A DNA stretch of 64,000 nt. It comes from CBDCXE01 sp965223725 [NCBI: Nitrospinota bacterium]. GTDB lineage: Bacteria > Nitrospinota_A > UBA7883. The notes beneath the pieces are model-generated. The model was not told the DNA's origin and did not search any database. It saw only the letters and a list, made by a program, of their open reading frames with translations. The position numbers and the translations under genes are program-made. Shown here piece after piece: positions 51,767 to 61,946 of this stretch (the stretch's first letter is position 1; the number at the start of each line of letters is the position of its first letter). Where the stretch lies: contig CBDCXE010000002.1 of the NCBI GenBank assembly GCA_965223725.1, positions 62,001 through 126,000 on the forward strand, in the 5' to 3' direction.

Positions 51767-54193
51767 CTAATGTATCTTCCTGCCGGCCAGTGGCAATTTC
51801 TCCTTGCCAAAAAGTTCACCCACACCCCTGATGGAAAATGTAATGAGGTATTTTGTCTCATGTTCCACAGTTGGTATCCCGTCAGAATTTATAAAATGAA
51901 GGTTCCTGTCGTACCAGCTAAACGCTATGCCCCAGCAGCCAGGATGAAACGCCAGGCGAAGGAGGCTGTCATCCACTTCCTGTATCTGTTCATTGTAAAT
52001 TATCGAATAGTCGATGGTATACCTGAATGGATATTCATCCTTCCTCGGCCCCCTTTTATCCTTCGGATCAACTCTTTGGGTATTGGTGAATTTTGGAGCG
52101 AAGTTCAACTCGAAATAGGCAATGTCCCATACTTCGTCATCCCTGGCGCCAACACCACGCTTGAAGTTTCGGTCCAGCGCAAAATGGAACCTGTCATCAT
52201 ATTTAAAACCGATCTCCAGGCTGGAGCTTTCCATCTCCGACTCATACCAGTCATAAAATATGTTGTAGTTAAAAAGGAGCCAGTCATAAAACCGGGTGTC
52301 CAGGTCGAGCTGCAAAGGCAGAAACGGCCGTTTGCCAAGCTCTGCAGATATGGCCTTTTCCGCTTCGTTTATATCGTATCTTTGCAGAATATCAAACCGC
52401 ATCCATTGCGATGTGGACGACTTTTCTTCATCAATAACTTCCTTGATCAGCACTTGGTTCGATATTTTAAATCCCAGCTCGTTCCTTGGGTCGGACCGGT
52501 CAACCACTGGGTCTATGTTTCTTACGTTAAGCCGATCATCACCATCGAAATCTTCATATTTGGGCAAGAAACTCCATGTCAGCGATGGAGTGAGAAGATG
52601 CTTCAGCTTGGGGCGCTTAAGATCATCCCTTTCATATATTTTATACATTTTCGGCCCAGTAAGATTGAGCGCGGCTATGTAGTATTGTCGATCAAAAGTT
52701 TCGTTAATCTCTTTGCGGCCCGCCCCATGCTCCTGGCCTTTGGTATATATGGTGTGCCGGAATCCCAGCTCTGGTGTTATGGATAGCCAAGGCTGGACAG
52801 ACCATGGCGCAGAAAGCTTCGGAAATAAATCGAGCCTTGTCACATCAAACGTATCGATACTATCGTCCGGAAGTGTCGACCTTGTTTTGAATGATGTGAA
52901 GCTAGCTTCCATGGAACCGTATACCGGTGAGTCCAAAAGTCTCTCGCTCTGGTTTACGAAGCTTATTTTCGGCAGCTCGTTAAGCTCATCATCAAAATTC
53001 GGCTGGCTGGAAACTCGTTCTCGCAAAGTTATATACAGGTTCCTTGTTGGCCAGTTGCGGTTTAATGTGATAAAGCTGTCTGTGTATCTGCGTGTCCTGG
53101 AAAGCCGGTCATCGAAGGTTTCCCGGGCAAGGCTTCGTTTGCTCTCTTTATCGATATGGATTACGTTGGAAAATTCCAGTGGCATAAGTTGTCTGTGGTC
53201 GTATAAAAGCTTCCACGGGTCACCTTCCACTTCTGTTTCAGAATCGCTTCCAGCGAGATACTCTGCATTTAGCTGGCCCCGGGTGGTCTCCGACAAGATA
53301 TAGCGGTATTCAAGGCCAAACTGATTACCCCCGGTGTTTCTGTATTGATGGGAGAAAGTGGCGTCCATATTGTCCGCAATTGCCCAGAAGAAATGGTTCC
53401 GCAACATAAACCCATATTTGCTGGAAAACTCTGGCTCCGGTATCAGGAACCCGGTGGCCCTTTTTGTTTTCAGCGGCATTATAAAATACGGCGTGTAAAA
53501 TATATACCGGTTACCAGCTTTGAAATAGGCGTTATTAAAAAATGCGTATCCTTCAATCGTCAGGTCTACATCATCGGCCTCTATAACCCAGTCCTGGTCC
53601 GGAAATGGACACGTGGAACAGGTCCCTTTTTTTATCAGATATTGGTTTTCACTCAGCTTTTCTATTTTTTCCCCGGTGAAGAAAAATTCCTTTTTAAAAT
53701 CACCTCTGGCTTCATACAAAACTCCCGTGGAGTCTTTGGTGTTGAAATCAACTCTGTCGCCGGTGATTAAAGCTTCATTATCCATATAGCGCATATCCCC
53801 ATGCATATAACCTTCGCTGGTCTCATGATTGATAACACCCTTGTCGCCAGATATGGTTTGATCGCCATAGTTTATTTCAACATTACCTTGCGCTTGAGAA
53901 ATTCCTCTATCGCTTTGGTGAGTAATTTTATCAGCCGAAATGGTTACATTATGTTGCGCAGGTTCGGGCGCTCTCGATTTTTGATTTGATGACTTTTCTA
54001 CTCTATTTTCTGTGAATGGCTTTTCGGTATTATCAGCAGGAGAAGCTTCCATCTGTTGAGATGTGACAGGCGGCTGTTCGCTATTTTTACTGCCAGCCTG
54101 CGCCATGGCAAATATTGCTGTTGTTATGAGGATCAAAGTGGTTATAACAGTTATGACGCTCTGCGCATTCGCAACTTTTTGTGAACTTATCAC
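51767..54193 (-). CDS. lptD: LPS assembly outer-membrane protein LptD
   Basis: An 808-residue protein, GTG start with GGAG eight bases upstream. Signal/anchor helix near residues 12-32 (SVITVITTLILITTAIFAMA), then a disordered part, an LptA-like N-terminal domain (ISADKITHQSDRGISQAQGNVEI, YMDNEALITGDRVDFNTKD) and a large beta-barrel. The segment YLIKKGTCSTCPFPDQDW carries a Cys pair, and PLKTKRATGFLIPEPEFSSKYG is a family hallmark. It inserts LPS into the outer membrane together with LptE. Size is normal. Confidence 0.93.
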   Translation of the reverse strand: MISSQKVANAQSVITVITTLILITTAIFAMAQAGSKNSEQPPVTSQQMEASPADNTEKPFTENRVEKSSNQKSRAPEPAQHNVTISADKITHQSDRGISQAQGNVEINYGDQTISGDKGVINHETSEGYMHGDMRYMDNEALITGDRVDFNTKDSTGVLYEARGDFKKEFFFTGEKIEKLSENQYLIKKGTCSTCPFPDQDWVIEADDVDLTIEGYAFFNNAYFKAGNRYIFYTPYFIMPLKTKRATGFLIPEPEFSSKYGFMLRNHFFWAIADNMDATFSHQYRNTGGNQFGLEYRYILSETTRGQLNAEYLAGSDSETEVEGDPWKLLYDHRQLMPLEFSNVIHIDKESKRSLARETFDDRLSRTRRYTDSFITLNRNWPTRNLYITLRERVSSQPNFDDELNELPKISFVNQSERLLDSPVYGSMEASFTSFKTRSTLPDDSIDTFDVTRLDLFPKLSAPWSVQPWLSITPELGFRHTIYTKGQEHGAGRKEINETFDRQYYIAALNLTGPKMYKIYERDDLKRPKLKHLLTPSLTWSFLPKYEDFDGDDRLNVRNIDPVVDRSDPRNELGFKISNQVLIKEVIDEEKSSTSQWMRFDILQRYDINEAEKAISAELGKRPFLPLQLDLDTRFYDWLLFNYNIFYDWYESEMESSSLEIGFKYDDRFHFALDRNFKRGVGARDDEVWDIAYFELNFAPKFTNTQRVDPKDKRGPRKDEYPFRYTIDYSIIYNEQIQEVDDSLLRLAFHPGCWGIAFSWYDRNLHFINSDGIPTVEHETKYLITFSIRGVGELFGKEKLPLAGRKIH

Positions 54194-54258
54194 TTAATGC
54201 GCTCCTCCCAGTTTGTCGCCGTTATTAAACTCAAATCTTGCATCACTCACTTCGGCGC

Positions 54259-54287
54259 ATTTTATAGGTGTCGGAAGGATTAGTCAA
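54259..54287 (-). promoter_or_regulatory. lptD promoter
   Basis: On the minus strand TTGACT (54287-54282) and TAAAAT (54264-54259) are 17 bp apart, some 65 bp upstream of the lptD start. A good sigma-70 match. Confidence 0.7.
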
Positions 54288-54326
54288 TCGCGCTTATGAC
54301 ATGAAAGCGCCTTTTCCACTGAAGAA

Positions 54327-54917
54327 TTAAAGCGCCCGGTTTATCTGCCCCTGGAGCTCTTTATAAGACCTGGCGCCCTGCAACCTTTTGACTATTTTGC
54401 CCTTTTTAAAAAACAGCAGAGTAGGAATGGCTGTGACTTTATATTTCCCGATCAGTTTCTTCTCGGTGTCATAGTTTATTTTTCCAATTTTGGCTTTGCC
54501 AGAGAACTCCGCCGCCAACTGATCGATGATTGGAGCCAGTTTACGGCATGGCGCGCACCAGTCGGCTGTGAATTCTACTACGGCTAGTCTGTTCGCCCTG
54601 ATCACTTGCCGCTCGAATGTTCGCTCCGAATAAAAGGGTACGGATACTGCCTGCGTTCGCTTGGTGGGCTTTTTACTCATTTGTTCCTGTGTTTTTCTAT
54701 CATTTATATAAGAGTAATCCGCTCCGTCCGATTCTTCCTGAACGGTTGATTTTAGCGGGGGGGGAGTATACTCTTTGCCTGTTGCCTGATTTTTATATTT
54801 CACAGGGATGCCAGATGGCGAATCGGTGTAATGTATGTTTCCATTATCATCTTCCCATTTGTAATAATCGGCTGAGAATGAAAAACTGCCTAAACACACA
54901 ATCAAAGCTGTCGTCAA
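54327..54917 (-). CDS. Exported thioredoxin with N-terminal DUF4124
   Basis: A 196-residue frame from a TTG. An N-terminal export signal (TALIVCLGSFSFS) is followed by a DUF4124 domain (YYKWEDDNGNIHYTDSPSG) and, from about residue 90, a thioredoxin domain with active site WCAPC and cis-Pro ATPTL region (TAIPTLLFF). It would act as a periplasmic thiol-disulfide enzyme. The TTG start has no ribosome-binding site; 39 bases upstream an ATT at 54956 has GGAG six bases away and adds INKFSRFAAQYIL, completing a normal positively charged signal peptide. The true start may be that ATT or ATA. It lies upstream of lptD on the same strand with its own gap, so co-transcription is possible. Confidence 0.85.
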   Translation of the reverse strand: MTTALIVCLGSFSFSADYYKWEDDNGNIHYTDSPSGIPVKYKNQATGKEYTPPPLKSTVQEESDGADYSYINDRKTQEQMSKKPTKRTQAVSVPFYSERTFERQVIRANRLAVVEFTADWCAPCRKLAPIIDQLAAEFSGKAKIGKINYDTEKKLIGKYKVTAIPTLLFFKKGKIVKRLQGARSYKELQGQINRAL

Positions 54918-55177
54918 TATGTATTGAGCGGCAAACCTGCTGAATTTATTTATAATAGCTAGCTCCGGTTCGATAAAATTACTATTAAGTTTAAATTATT
55001 TATGCCCCGCAGGCAATCGATTTCTCAATTGCGAATCTTTTATTCAAGTACTGTCTTGTTATTCCCGATAAAAAGTTAACTACTATTTACTAAAGAAGTT
55101 ATGGACCAGGGCAGCGACAAAAAAAGCAGGAAATACAGCAGAGCACTTCTATAGCACAGATCCTGACCCGGGTCGAG

Positions 55178-57181
55178 TTGGTGACTGAAGATAAGCTAGC
55201 TGAAATCATTTCCTCCAAACTGTCAGTGGATATTGTCAATCCGGTGGAGATGGAAATTGACCCACAAATAATAAAACTGTTTTCCCCAGAACCTTTGATT
55301 AAATATCTGTTCTTCCCGCTATCCGTCGACCCCAAATTCGTCGAAATAGCTATGGTAGACCCGACCAATTACAATGCCGTGGAAACCATCAGCGCCATGA
55401 TGAAGAGAAAAGTGAAAGCTCATGTGGTAAAAGAAAGCGACTTCATCGAATCCCTCAAAAAATATTATGACCTGCCGGATGATGACTACCACGCCATGAT
55501 AAATCTTTACGGCTTCAAACCGATACCCGGCATGAGTGATGGAGATGATCACCTAGGTGAATCTGTCGATTTTAATACACTAATTTCCATGGCGTCAGAT
55601 GAATTTGAAACAGTAGATGAGGAAGAGCCAGAGGATGAAACATATAAATCTGGCGATGCCGCGATCATCAAGCTGGCCAATGGAATATTATTGCAGGCGA
55701 TTAAAAAAGGGGCCTCTGATATTCACCTGGAGCCGTTCGAGACTTCTTTTCAGGTACGGTTCCGCATGGATGGATCGTTATCAAAAATAATGACCCTGCC
55801 GGTTTCTATTAAGGCGGCCATTGTTTCCCGGTTCAAAATTATGGCTAACCTGAACATCGCGGAGAAAAGAAAACCACAGGATGGCCGTATTCGTCAAAAG
55901 CTGGGTGGAAATCGCACCGTGGACTTTCGCGTTAGCATATTGCCGACTCTGTTTGGTGAAGCTATCGTGATACGTATTCTGGATAAAGGGAAACTTCAGC
56001 TGGACATTTCCAAGGTTGGCATGAGTGAAACTGTGCAAACCGAATTTCAAAATATGTGCGACCTGCCCCAGGGGCTGGTTCTGGTTACCGGCCCTACGGG
56101 AAGTGGCAAAACCCATACCCTCTATTCCGCAATAAGCAAGATTAACAAGCCAGAGATAAAAATCTTGACCGCGGAAGACCCAGTAGAATTCAACTTCCCA
56201 GGTATCAACCAGGTGAATATAAATGTGCCGGCAGGTCTGAACTTTGCCACAACGTTACGGACATTTTTACGGCAAGACCCGGAGGTTATTCTGGTGGGCG
56301 AGATTCGTGACCAGGAGACTGCGGAAATCGCTATGAAAGCCGCGATGACTGGACATCTGGTGCTGTCGACTCTGCATACAAACGACGGCCCCTCCACGGT
56401 GGCGCGCCTTGTGGATATTGGCATCCCGGGCTACATGGTGGCCTCTGCCCTTACAGGAGTCCTCTCCCAACGTCTCGCGAAAACCATTTGCCCGCATTGC
56501 AAGGTGGAAGACGGGGTTGAATATACGGTTGACCAACTGGGGACCATGGGACTTAGCAACGAGCATGCTGAAGACTTCAAGGCGTATAAAGGAAAGGGCT
56601 GCAATCGATGCGCAGGAACGGGAAACAAGGGACGCACAGGCGTGTTCGAATTTATGAAGATTACCGAAACCATTAAGGAAGCCATATCAAACAATTATTC
56701 AGAGTCAGCCCTGAGGCGCCTGATGCTGCGCGAAGGGACGATAACTTTACGGGAAGATGCGCTATTGAAGGTCAAGCAAGGCATCATTTCCATTGATGAA
56801 GCCATAAACAGAACCGTAAAAGTGGCTGATCAACTTCCCACCCATTTGATGGATACGTATGAATTGATATTCGAGCATGGCGACTATGTGGCAAAGGAAG
56901 GCTCCAGAGAAACCCATTTCTATCAGCTTATCCAGGGCAATCTGAATGTAATAAAAAGGGGCCAGGTCGTCGGCGAGATTTCTCGGCCAAACGAATTTTT
57001 CTGCGAGTTGAGCCCTATGTTCAAACAGGTTCATACTGCGTCTATTCAGTCGAACGGCAGAAGCGTTGTGCGTTTTTTCCCGAGCCATAAGCTGAAGGAT
57101 GTGATGTCCCATTCGGTCGAGTTCAGCATGGCGATCATGGACAAGCTCGTGGCCAAGCTAAGCGACAAACCGCCAGACTGA
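55178..57181 (+). CDS. PilB/GspE-type secretion ATPase fused to a C-terminal cNMP-like domain
   Basis: A frame of 667 codons. Residues 1-100 are the T2SSE N-domain (LVTEDKLAEIISSKL). The ATPase has Walker A GPTGSGKT near 305, Asp/Walker B box DPEVILVGEIRDQETAEIAMKAAMTGH and STLHTND, and a four-Cys zinc site (CPHC...GCNRCAG) near 438-474. Residues about 555-660 (ELIFEHGDYVAKEGSRETHFYQLIQGNLNVIKRGQVVGEI) form a cyclic-nucleotide-binding-like domain. Such a fusion is unusual. The first Met-like codon here is TTG; an ATG at 55101 would be in frame if the run of seven A (55119-55125) had one more A, and the intervening codons read like the missing start. Probably powers type IV pili or a related machine. 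Confidence 0.88.
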   Translation: MVTEDKLAEIISSKLSVDIVNPVEMEIDPQIIKLFSPEPLIKYLFFPLSVDPKFVEIAMVDPTNYNAVETISAMMKRKVKAHVVKESDFIESLKKYYDLPDDDYHAMINLYGFKPIPGMSDGDDHLGESVDFNTLISMASDEFETVDEEEPEDETYKSGDAAIIKLANGILLQAIKKGASDIHLEPFETSFQVRFRMDGSLSKIMTLPVSIKAAIVSRFKIMANLNIAEKRKPQDGRIRQKLGGNRTVDFRVSILPTLFGEAIVIRILDKGKLQLDISKVGMSETVQTEFQNMCDLPQGLVLVTGPTGSGKTHTLYSAISKINKPEIKILTAEDPVEFNFPGINQVNINVPAGLNFATTLRTFLRQDPEVILVGEIRDQETAEIAMKAAMTGHLVLSTLHTNDGPSTVARLVDIGIPGYMVASALTGVLSQRLAKTICPHCKVEDGVEYTVDQLGTMGLSNEHAEDFKAYKGKGCNRCAGTGNKGRTGVFEFMKITETIKEAISNNYSESALRRLMLREGTITLREDALLKVKQGIISIDEAINRTVKVADQLPTHLMDTYELIFEHGDYVAKEGSRETHFYQLIQGNLNVIKRGQVVGEISRPNEFFCELSPMFKQVHTASIQSNGRSVVRFFPSHKLKDVMSHSVEFSMAIMDKLVAKLSDKPPD

Positions 57182-59752
57182 TCAGGCTGGCGTCGGTGTC
57201 ATTACGATTTTGGCGCCATCATAGTCTATGTGGACCTTCTCGCCTTCCTTCACCTTCCCTTCAATTATCATCAGCGACAGCTCGTCTAGAATCTCGTTTT
57301 GTATAACTCTCTTCAACGGCCTCGCTCCGAACAGCTCATCAAATCCGGCGGACGCAATATGATCGGAAGCCGCATCCGTCACATCGATAGATATTTCCTT
57401 TTTCGCCAACCGGCCCGAGACCAGCGCCAACTGGAGCTGTACTATCTGTTTGATCTCGTCCCGGGTCAGCCGCTGGAAGATTATTGTGTCGTCCACCCTG
57501 TTCAAAAATTCCGGACGAAACGCCTGGCGCAAGATCTTCTGCAGTTCCTCTTCCTGTCGAACCGGGTCATCGGAATATTCAGCGATTTCTCTGCTACCCA
57601 GGTTCGAGGTCATGATAATAACCGTGTTCTTGAAATCTACGGTGCGCCCCTTGGCGTCTGTCAGCCGTCCGTCGTCGAGCAACTGGAGCAGAGAATTGAA
57701 AACCTCCGGATGCGCTTTCTCTATTTCATCGAATAGCACAACGCTATACGGCCGCTGCCGCACCGCCTCGGTCAGCTGCCCACCCTCTTCATAGCCAATA
57801 TAGCCGGGGGGCGAGCCAATCAACCGCGCCACTGCATGCTTCTCCATATACTCGCTCATATCTATCCGTGTCAGCGCTTTTTCCGAGTTGAACAAAAACT
57901 CGCTCAGCGCCTTCGCCAGCTCTGTTTTGCCCACCCCGGTCGGGCCCAGGAAGATGAATGAGCCGATCGGTTTACCCTCTTCCTGGATACCGGCCCTGCT
58001 GCGCCGCACCGCTTTGGAGACCGCCTCGATAGCAGCTTTCTGACCTACAACCCGTTGGGCCAGCTCATCCTCCATATGCGCTAGCCGGGCCGACTCCTCG
58101 CTGAGCATCTTGGCCACCGGAATGCCGGTCCATCGGGAGACGACCTGGGCTATATCTTCTTCGGTCACCTCTTCTTTCAGAATTTTTTGACCCGCCTGGA
58201 TATTGTCCAGCTCTGTCTGCGCTTCACTGATCTTTTTCTCCATTTCCGGAATCTCGCCATACTGTATCTCCGCGGTACGCGCCAGCTCGCCTCCACGTTC
58301 GGCCCGTTCCGCTTCGCTGCGCAGCTCATCGATCTTCATGCTCGATTCCTTGATGGTGTCGATGATCTGCTTTTCATGTTTCCACTGCATTTCCAGCGCT
58401 TTGTTCTTCTCCTGGATGTCGGCCAGTTCCTTCTCCAGTTCATCCAGCCGCCTTTTAGATGAACCATCCTTCTCGTTTTTAAGCGCTTCACGCTCAATCT
58501 CCAGACGCAATATTATCCTCTGCAGTGTGTCTATTTCCGTCGGTTTACTGTCTATCTCCAGCTTTAAGGTGGATGTGGCTTCATCCATCAGGTCGATCGC
58601 CTTGTCTGGCAGAAACCGGTCTGAGATGTATCGGTCAGATAGCGTCACTGCGGACACGATAGCGTTGTCACGGATTCGCACACCATGGTGCGCTTCATAC
58701 TTCTCCTTTATACCGCGCAGGATGGAGATGCTGTCCTTGACCGATGGCTCTTCGACCATCACTTGTTGAAACCGCCGTTCAAACGCTGCGTCTTTCTCCA
58801 CATATTTGCTATACTCTTTCAATGTGGTCGCGCCGATGGTCCGCAGTTTGCCCCGGGCCAGCGCTGGTTTCAGCAGGTTGCCAGCGTCCATGGCGCCCTC
58901 CGCCGCGCCTGCGCCAACTATGGTGTGCAGTTCATCGATAAATAGTATGATCTCTCCGGAAGAGCGCTCCACTTCGTTGATAACCGCCTTAAGCCGGTCC
59001 TCGAACTCACCTCTGTATTTGGCTCCGGCGATCATCGCGCCCAGGTCGAGGCTCAACAGTTTTTTATTTTTCAATGTCTCCGGCACATCGTTATCCACAA
59101 TTTTTTTCGCCAGTCCTTCCACTATCGCTGTCTTGCCGGTGCCCGGTTCGCCCACCAGCACCGGGTTGTTTTTGGTACGTCGTGAGAGGATTTGCATGAC
59201 CCGCCGCATCTCATCATCCCGACCTACTACAGGGTCGATGTTCCCTTCCCGGGCCATCTGTGTAAAGTCATGGGTATATTTCTCCAGCGCTTGATATTTG
59301 CCTTCCGGGTCCTGGTCGGTCACTCGCTCTCCTCCTCTTAATGCCGCCAATTCCTTTAATACGTCGTCAGTTGATATGGTAATGATTTTGCCTATCTGTG
59401 GCTGATTCAGCAATGCCAGAAAAAGATGCTCCACACTGATATATTCATCTCGCAGTCTGCCTGCCTCCTGTTCCGCTTCGTCGAACACTTTTTTCAGCTC
59501 TGGTGTCATGAATGCGTTATCTGTGCCGCAAACGCTTGGCATTGCGATCAGCTTTTTCTTTATATCATCCGATACAGCCTCTGGAGAGACACCAAGTTTT
59601 GTCAGTAATGTTGGAACTATGCCACCTGACTGTTCCACCAGGGAGAGCGCAAGGTGAAACGGGCCTACTACTTGATGCTTCATCTTATTAGCCACTTCCA
59701 TGGCGCCTTGCACGGCTTCGCCTGCTTTATTTGTATAGTTATTAAAATTCAT
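57182..59752 (-). CDS. clpB: Chaperone ClpB
   Basis: An 856-residue Hsp100 disaggregase; start at 59752 ([16 protein letters not shown]) is preferred over an in-frame Met 45 bases upstream. N-domain, first AAA ([28 protein letters not shown]), the long M-domain coiled coil ([20 protein letters not shown]), and second AAA ([37 protein letters not shown]). No IGF loop, as expected for ClpB rather than ClpA. Works with DnaK to dissolve aggregates. Convergent with pilB: the two stops touch (TGATCA). Confidence 0.97.
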   Translation of the reverse strand: MNFNNYTNKAGEAVQGAMEVANKMKHQVVGPFHLALSLVEQSGGIVPTLLTKLGVSPEAVSDDIKKKLIAMPSVCGTDNAFMTPELKKVFDEAEQEAGRLRDEYISVEHLFLALLNQPQIGKIITISTDDVLKELAALRGGERVTDQDPEGKYQALEKYTHDFTQMAREGNIDPVVGRDDEMRRVMQILSRRTKNNPVLVGEPGTGKTAIVEGLAKKIVDNDVPETLKNKKLLSLDLGAMIAGAKYRGEFEDRLKAVINEVERSSGEIILFIDELHTIVGAGAAEGAMDAGNLLKPALARGKLRTIGATTLKEYSKYVEKDAAFERRFQQVMVEEPSVKDSISILRGIKEKYEAHHGVRIRDNAIVSAVTLSDRYISDRFLPDKAIDLMDEATSTLKLEIDSKPTEIDTLQRIILRLEIEREALKNEKDGSSKRRLDELEKELADIQEKNKALEMQWKHEKQIIDTIKESSMKIDELRSEAERAERGGELARTAEIQYGEIPEMEKKISEAQTELDNIQAGQKILKEEVTEEDIAQVVSRWTGIPVAKMLSEESARLAHMEDELAQRVVGQKAAIEAVSKAVRRSRAGIQEEGKPIGSFIFLGPTGVGKTELAKALSEFLFNSEKALTRIDMSEYMEKHAVARLIGSPPGYIGYEEGGQLTEAVRQRPYSVVLFDEIEKAHPEVFNSLLQLLDDGRLTDAKGRTVDFKNTVIIMTSNLGSREIAEYSDDPVRQEEELQKILRQAFRPEFLNRVDDTIIFQRLTRDEIKQIVQLQLALVSGRLAKKEISIDVTDAASDHIASAGFDELFGARPLKRVIQNEILDELSLMIIEGKVKEGEKVHIDYDGAKIVMTPTPA

Positions 59753-59776
59753 CTCTTGTAAAGCTCCTTTCTGGCA

Positions 59777-59804
59777 AATATAAGACGTAAACCCCAAATG
59801 TCAA
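59777..59804 (-). promoter_or_regulatory. clpB promoter
   Basis: On the minus strand TTGACA (59804-59799) and TATATT (59782-59777) are 16 bp apart, 25 bp upstream of the clpB ATG. This is a sigma-70 type; I see no clear sigma-32 or CIRCE element. Confidence 0.75.
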
Positions 59805-60302
59805 GGCGCCGCTGGCCCGGGCGCCAGGGTGAAGGATGTACTTTTCCAGCACGAACCCATTCCAGCCGAGAAACCGTTGGCATGGCCCAGGTTACGCCGG
59901 GTCGCGGCAGCCATATTTCATCATCACAATTCTTCTCCTATCCAAATCTTCTTCGGCTCGCGCCGCATTAAGTGCAAGTAATAACGGTGAGGGTGGCGAG
60001 CGCCACTTCCACCCCTGGCGGGATAAGCGGGTATGCTTTTTTTAAATGCATATCCATTATAACCGGCCCTTTCATTACTATTTCCGTACTAACAACTCTT
60101 CCATCTGCAACCTGCGTTACACTAATTACGAGGTTACTAGGGAAATTATTGAACGTAAATAGCAGGTGAGGGATTTGGAGCATTTGAAGCATTTGAGGGA
60201 TTTGAGGGATTTGAGGAATGGGGTCGAAGAAACTTTAACAAACCACCATAACTCATTGTATTATAAGCCTATTATCAATATTATGCTGAGGCGTTGGCGC
60301 TG
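59805..60302. other. Intergenic region between clpB and pyrF
   Basis: About 500 bp between the clpB promoter and the pyrF stop. Contains the second 9-nt repeat array (60166-60219). The rest shows no gene with a ribosome-binding site or family likeness, and no hairpin with T-run. Confidence 0.5.
60166..60219. repeat. 9-nt tandem repeat array, copy 2 (inverted)
   Basis: Six units of the form TTGAGGGAT/TTGGAGCAT. The 30 bases at its left edge (AATAGCAGGTGAGGG.. onward) are identical to the reverse complement of the right edge of the array at 37014-37094. Same element in the opposite orientation, 23 kb apart. Confidence 0.85.
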
Positions 60303-61025
60303 CTACTCCAGGGCGGTGGCGATTTCCTCTGTTATTCGGCGGGCAGCTTCCACAGGGTCGGGCGCTTTGGTTATGGGGCGGCCGACCACCAGGTAATCGG
60401 CTCCGTCGCGGACGGCTTCCGCCGGTGTTTTGATCCTTTTCTGATCATCCCGGCGGGACCACATCGGGCGCACCCCAGGTGTAACAACGATAAAATCAGA
60501 GCCCAGATCCTGCTTGATCATGCGGACTTCTTCGGCAGACGAAACAACACCCACCAGCCCCGCGTCGCTGGCCATCCTCGCCAGGCGCAGGACCATATTT
60601 TCTGTTTCATCATTTATATTGATCTCTCGCAGATCTCTGGAGTTCATGCTGGTCAGTATAGTCACGGCGATCATTATCGGTTTAGGAACGCTGTTGCCCT
60701 CGCAATATTCACCGATGTTTTGCGCCGTGGAACGTAGCATAGCGCTGCCGCCAAGCGCGTGGACATTGAACATATCCACCCCCAGATGCGCCGCCGCCTT
60801 GCCTGCGGATGTCACCGTGGCTGGGATATCATGAAACTTAAGGTCCAGAAACACCTTGAGGCCCGCCTCTTTCATCATCTCGACAACGGCTGGCCCCACG
60901 CTGGTAAAAAGCTGCGAGCCGACCTTCACCCATTCGATTGTGCCCTGCAGTCGATCGACCAGAGCCTTCGCTTCATCCAGGGTGGCGACATCCATCGCGA
61001 CGATCAGTTTTGCTTCCTTATTCAT
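60303..61025 (-). CDS. pyrF: Orotidine 5'-phosphate decarboxylase
   Basis: A 240-residue PyrF, last step of UMP synthesis. Motifs: LIVAMDVATLDEAKALVDRL at the start, FLDLKFHDIPATVTSAGKAA with the catalytic Asp/Lys/Asp set, VVTPGVRPMWSRRDDQKR and DYLVVGRPITKAPDPVEAA. I place the start at 61025 (MNKEAKLIVAMD), overlapping the tatC stop; a frame from 61049 adds a Met/Thr-rich stretch. Last gene of the tatC-pyrF pair. Confidence 0.95.
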   Translation of the reverse strand: MNKEAKLIVAMDVATLDEAKALVDRLQGTIEWVKVGSQLFTSVGPAVVEMMKEAGLKVFLDLKFHDIPATVTSAGKAAAHLGVDMFNVHALGGSAMLRSTAQNIGEYCEGNSVPKPIMIAVTILTSMNSRDLREININDETENMVLRLARMASDAGLVGVVSSAEEVRMIKQDLGSDFIVVTPGVRPMWSRRDDQKRIKTPAEAVRDGADYLVVGRPITKAPDPVEAARRITEEIATALE

Positions 61026-61854
61026 CATCGTCATCTTCTTCGTCATCATCCAGGTCCGCAGGCTTTCTCATAAACAACCGGGATACAAGCAGGCTGCCCT
61101 CAAAAAGAATTATGATAGGAAAGGCCATGATCACCTGGGTAAAAATATCGGGCGGTGTGAGAATCGAAGCGATCACAAAGCTGCCCACTATCAGGTATGG
61201 TCGCTTTTTGGCGAGCGACGCCGGGGTGACCAGGCCAAGCTGTGTGAGGAATACGATCACAATCGGCAGCTCGAATATCAGACCAAACGCGATCATCAGC
61301 TTAAAAATGAACGACAGATACTCTCCCACAGAGATCACAGGGGTCAACCCTTCGCCGCCATAGCTGATCAAAAACTTCAACCCGAACGGGAGCACCACAT
61401 AATAACAAAACGCCGCGCCGAGCAGGAAAAACAGAGTGCCGAAGATGACAAATGCGCCGGTATATTTACGCTCTGTCTGCAACAGGCCGGGCGCGATAAA
61501 CTCCCAGGCTTGATAGAGGATCATCGGTATCGAAATGATAATCGCGCCATATATCGATATTTTCAGATAGGCGAAAAACGCCGCCGCCGGACCGAAAAAA
61601 TGGAGCTGTGTGTCCAAGGGTCTGCGGATGATTTCGAACAGGCCGTCCGAGACCGCATATAGAGCCGCGAACACAATGGCGACGGTGGCCACCACATAGA
61701 TGATGCGCATGCGCAGCTCTTCCAGATGAAGGGTGAACGGCAGCTGCTCATCCGCCCCCACCTGACGCAGGACCTTCTTTTTCTCCATCGCCGTGGACTT
61801 GCTTTCGGCGCTTTCTTCCGTCTCTTCGCTCACATTCCCATCGCTGTTATGCAA
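61018..61854 (-). CDS. tatC: Sec-independent protein translocase TatC
   Basis: A 278-residue protein with six membrane helices. Family segments: LPFTLHLEELRMRIIY at the first helix, YLKISIYGAIIISIPMILYQAWEFIAPGL, VGEYLSFIFKLMIAFGLIFELPIVI and FIASILTPPDIFTQVIMAFPI. It is the signal-peptide receptor of the Tat export system. A long charged cytosolic N-terminus (about 40 residues) and a very acidic C-terminus (DDDEEDDDDE) are added. tatA/B are not in the window. Overlaps pyrF. Confidence 0.95.
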   Translation of the reverse strand: MHNSDGNVSEETEESAESKSTAMEKKKVLRQVGADEQLPFTLHLEELRMRIIYVVATVAIVFAALYAVSDGLFEIIRRPLDTQLHFFGPAAAFFAYLKISIYGAIIISIPMILYQAWEFIAPGLLQTERKYTGAFVIFGTLFFLLGAAFCYYVVLPFGLKFLISYGGEGLTPVISVGEYLSFIFKLMIAFGLIFELPIVIVFLTQLGLVTPASLAKKRPYLIVGSFVIASILTPPDIFTQVIMAFPIIILFEGSLLVSRLFMRKPADLDDDEEDDDDE

Positions 61855-61946
61855 AAGGGTGATTATACATCTTTTTGGTCATGACAGACAGAATATGAGG
61901 GGGTAGGCAGATGATAAAAAAACGATTTTTATACTGTTTACGTATT

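Noticed and set aside
59836-60165. Short plus-strand frames between clpB and pyrF
   Set aside because: No ribosome-binding site, no family resemblance and composition like non-coding DNA.
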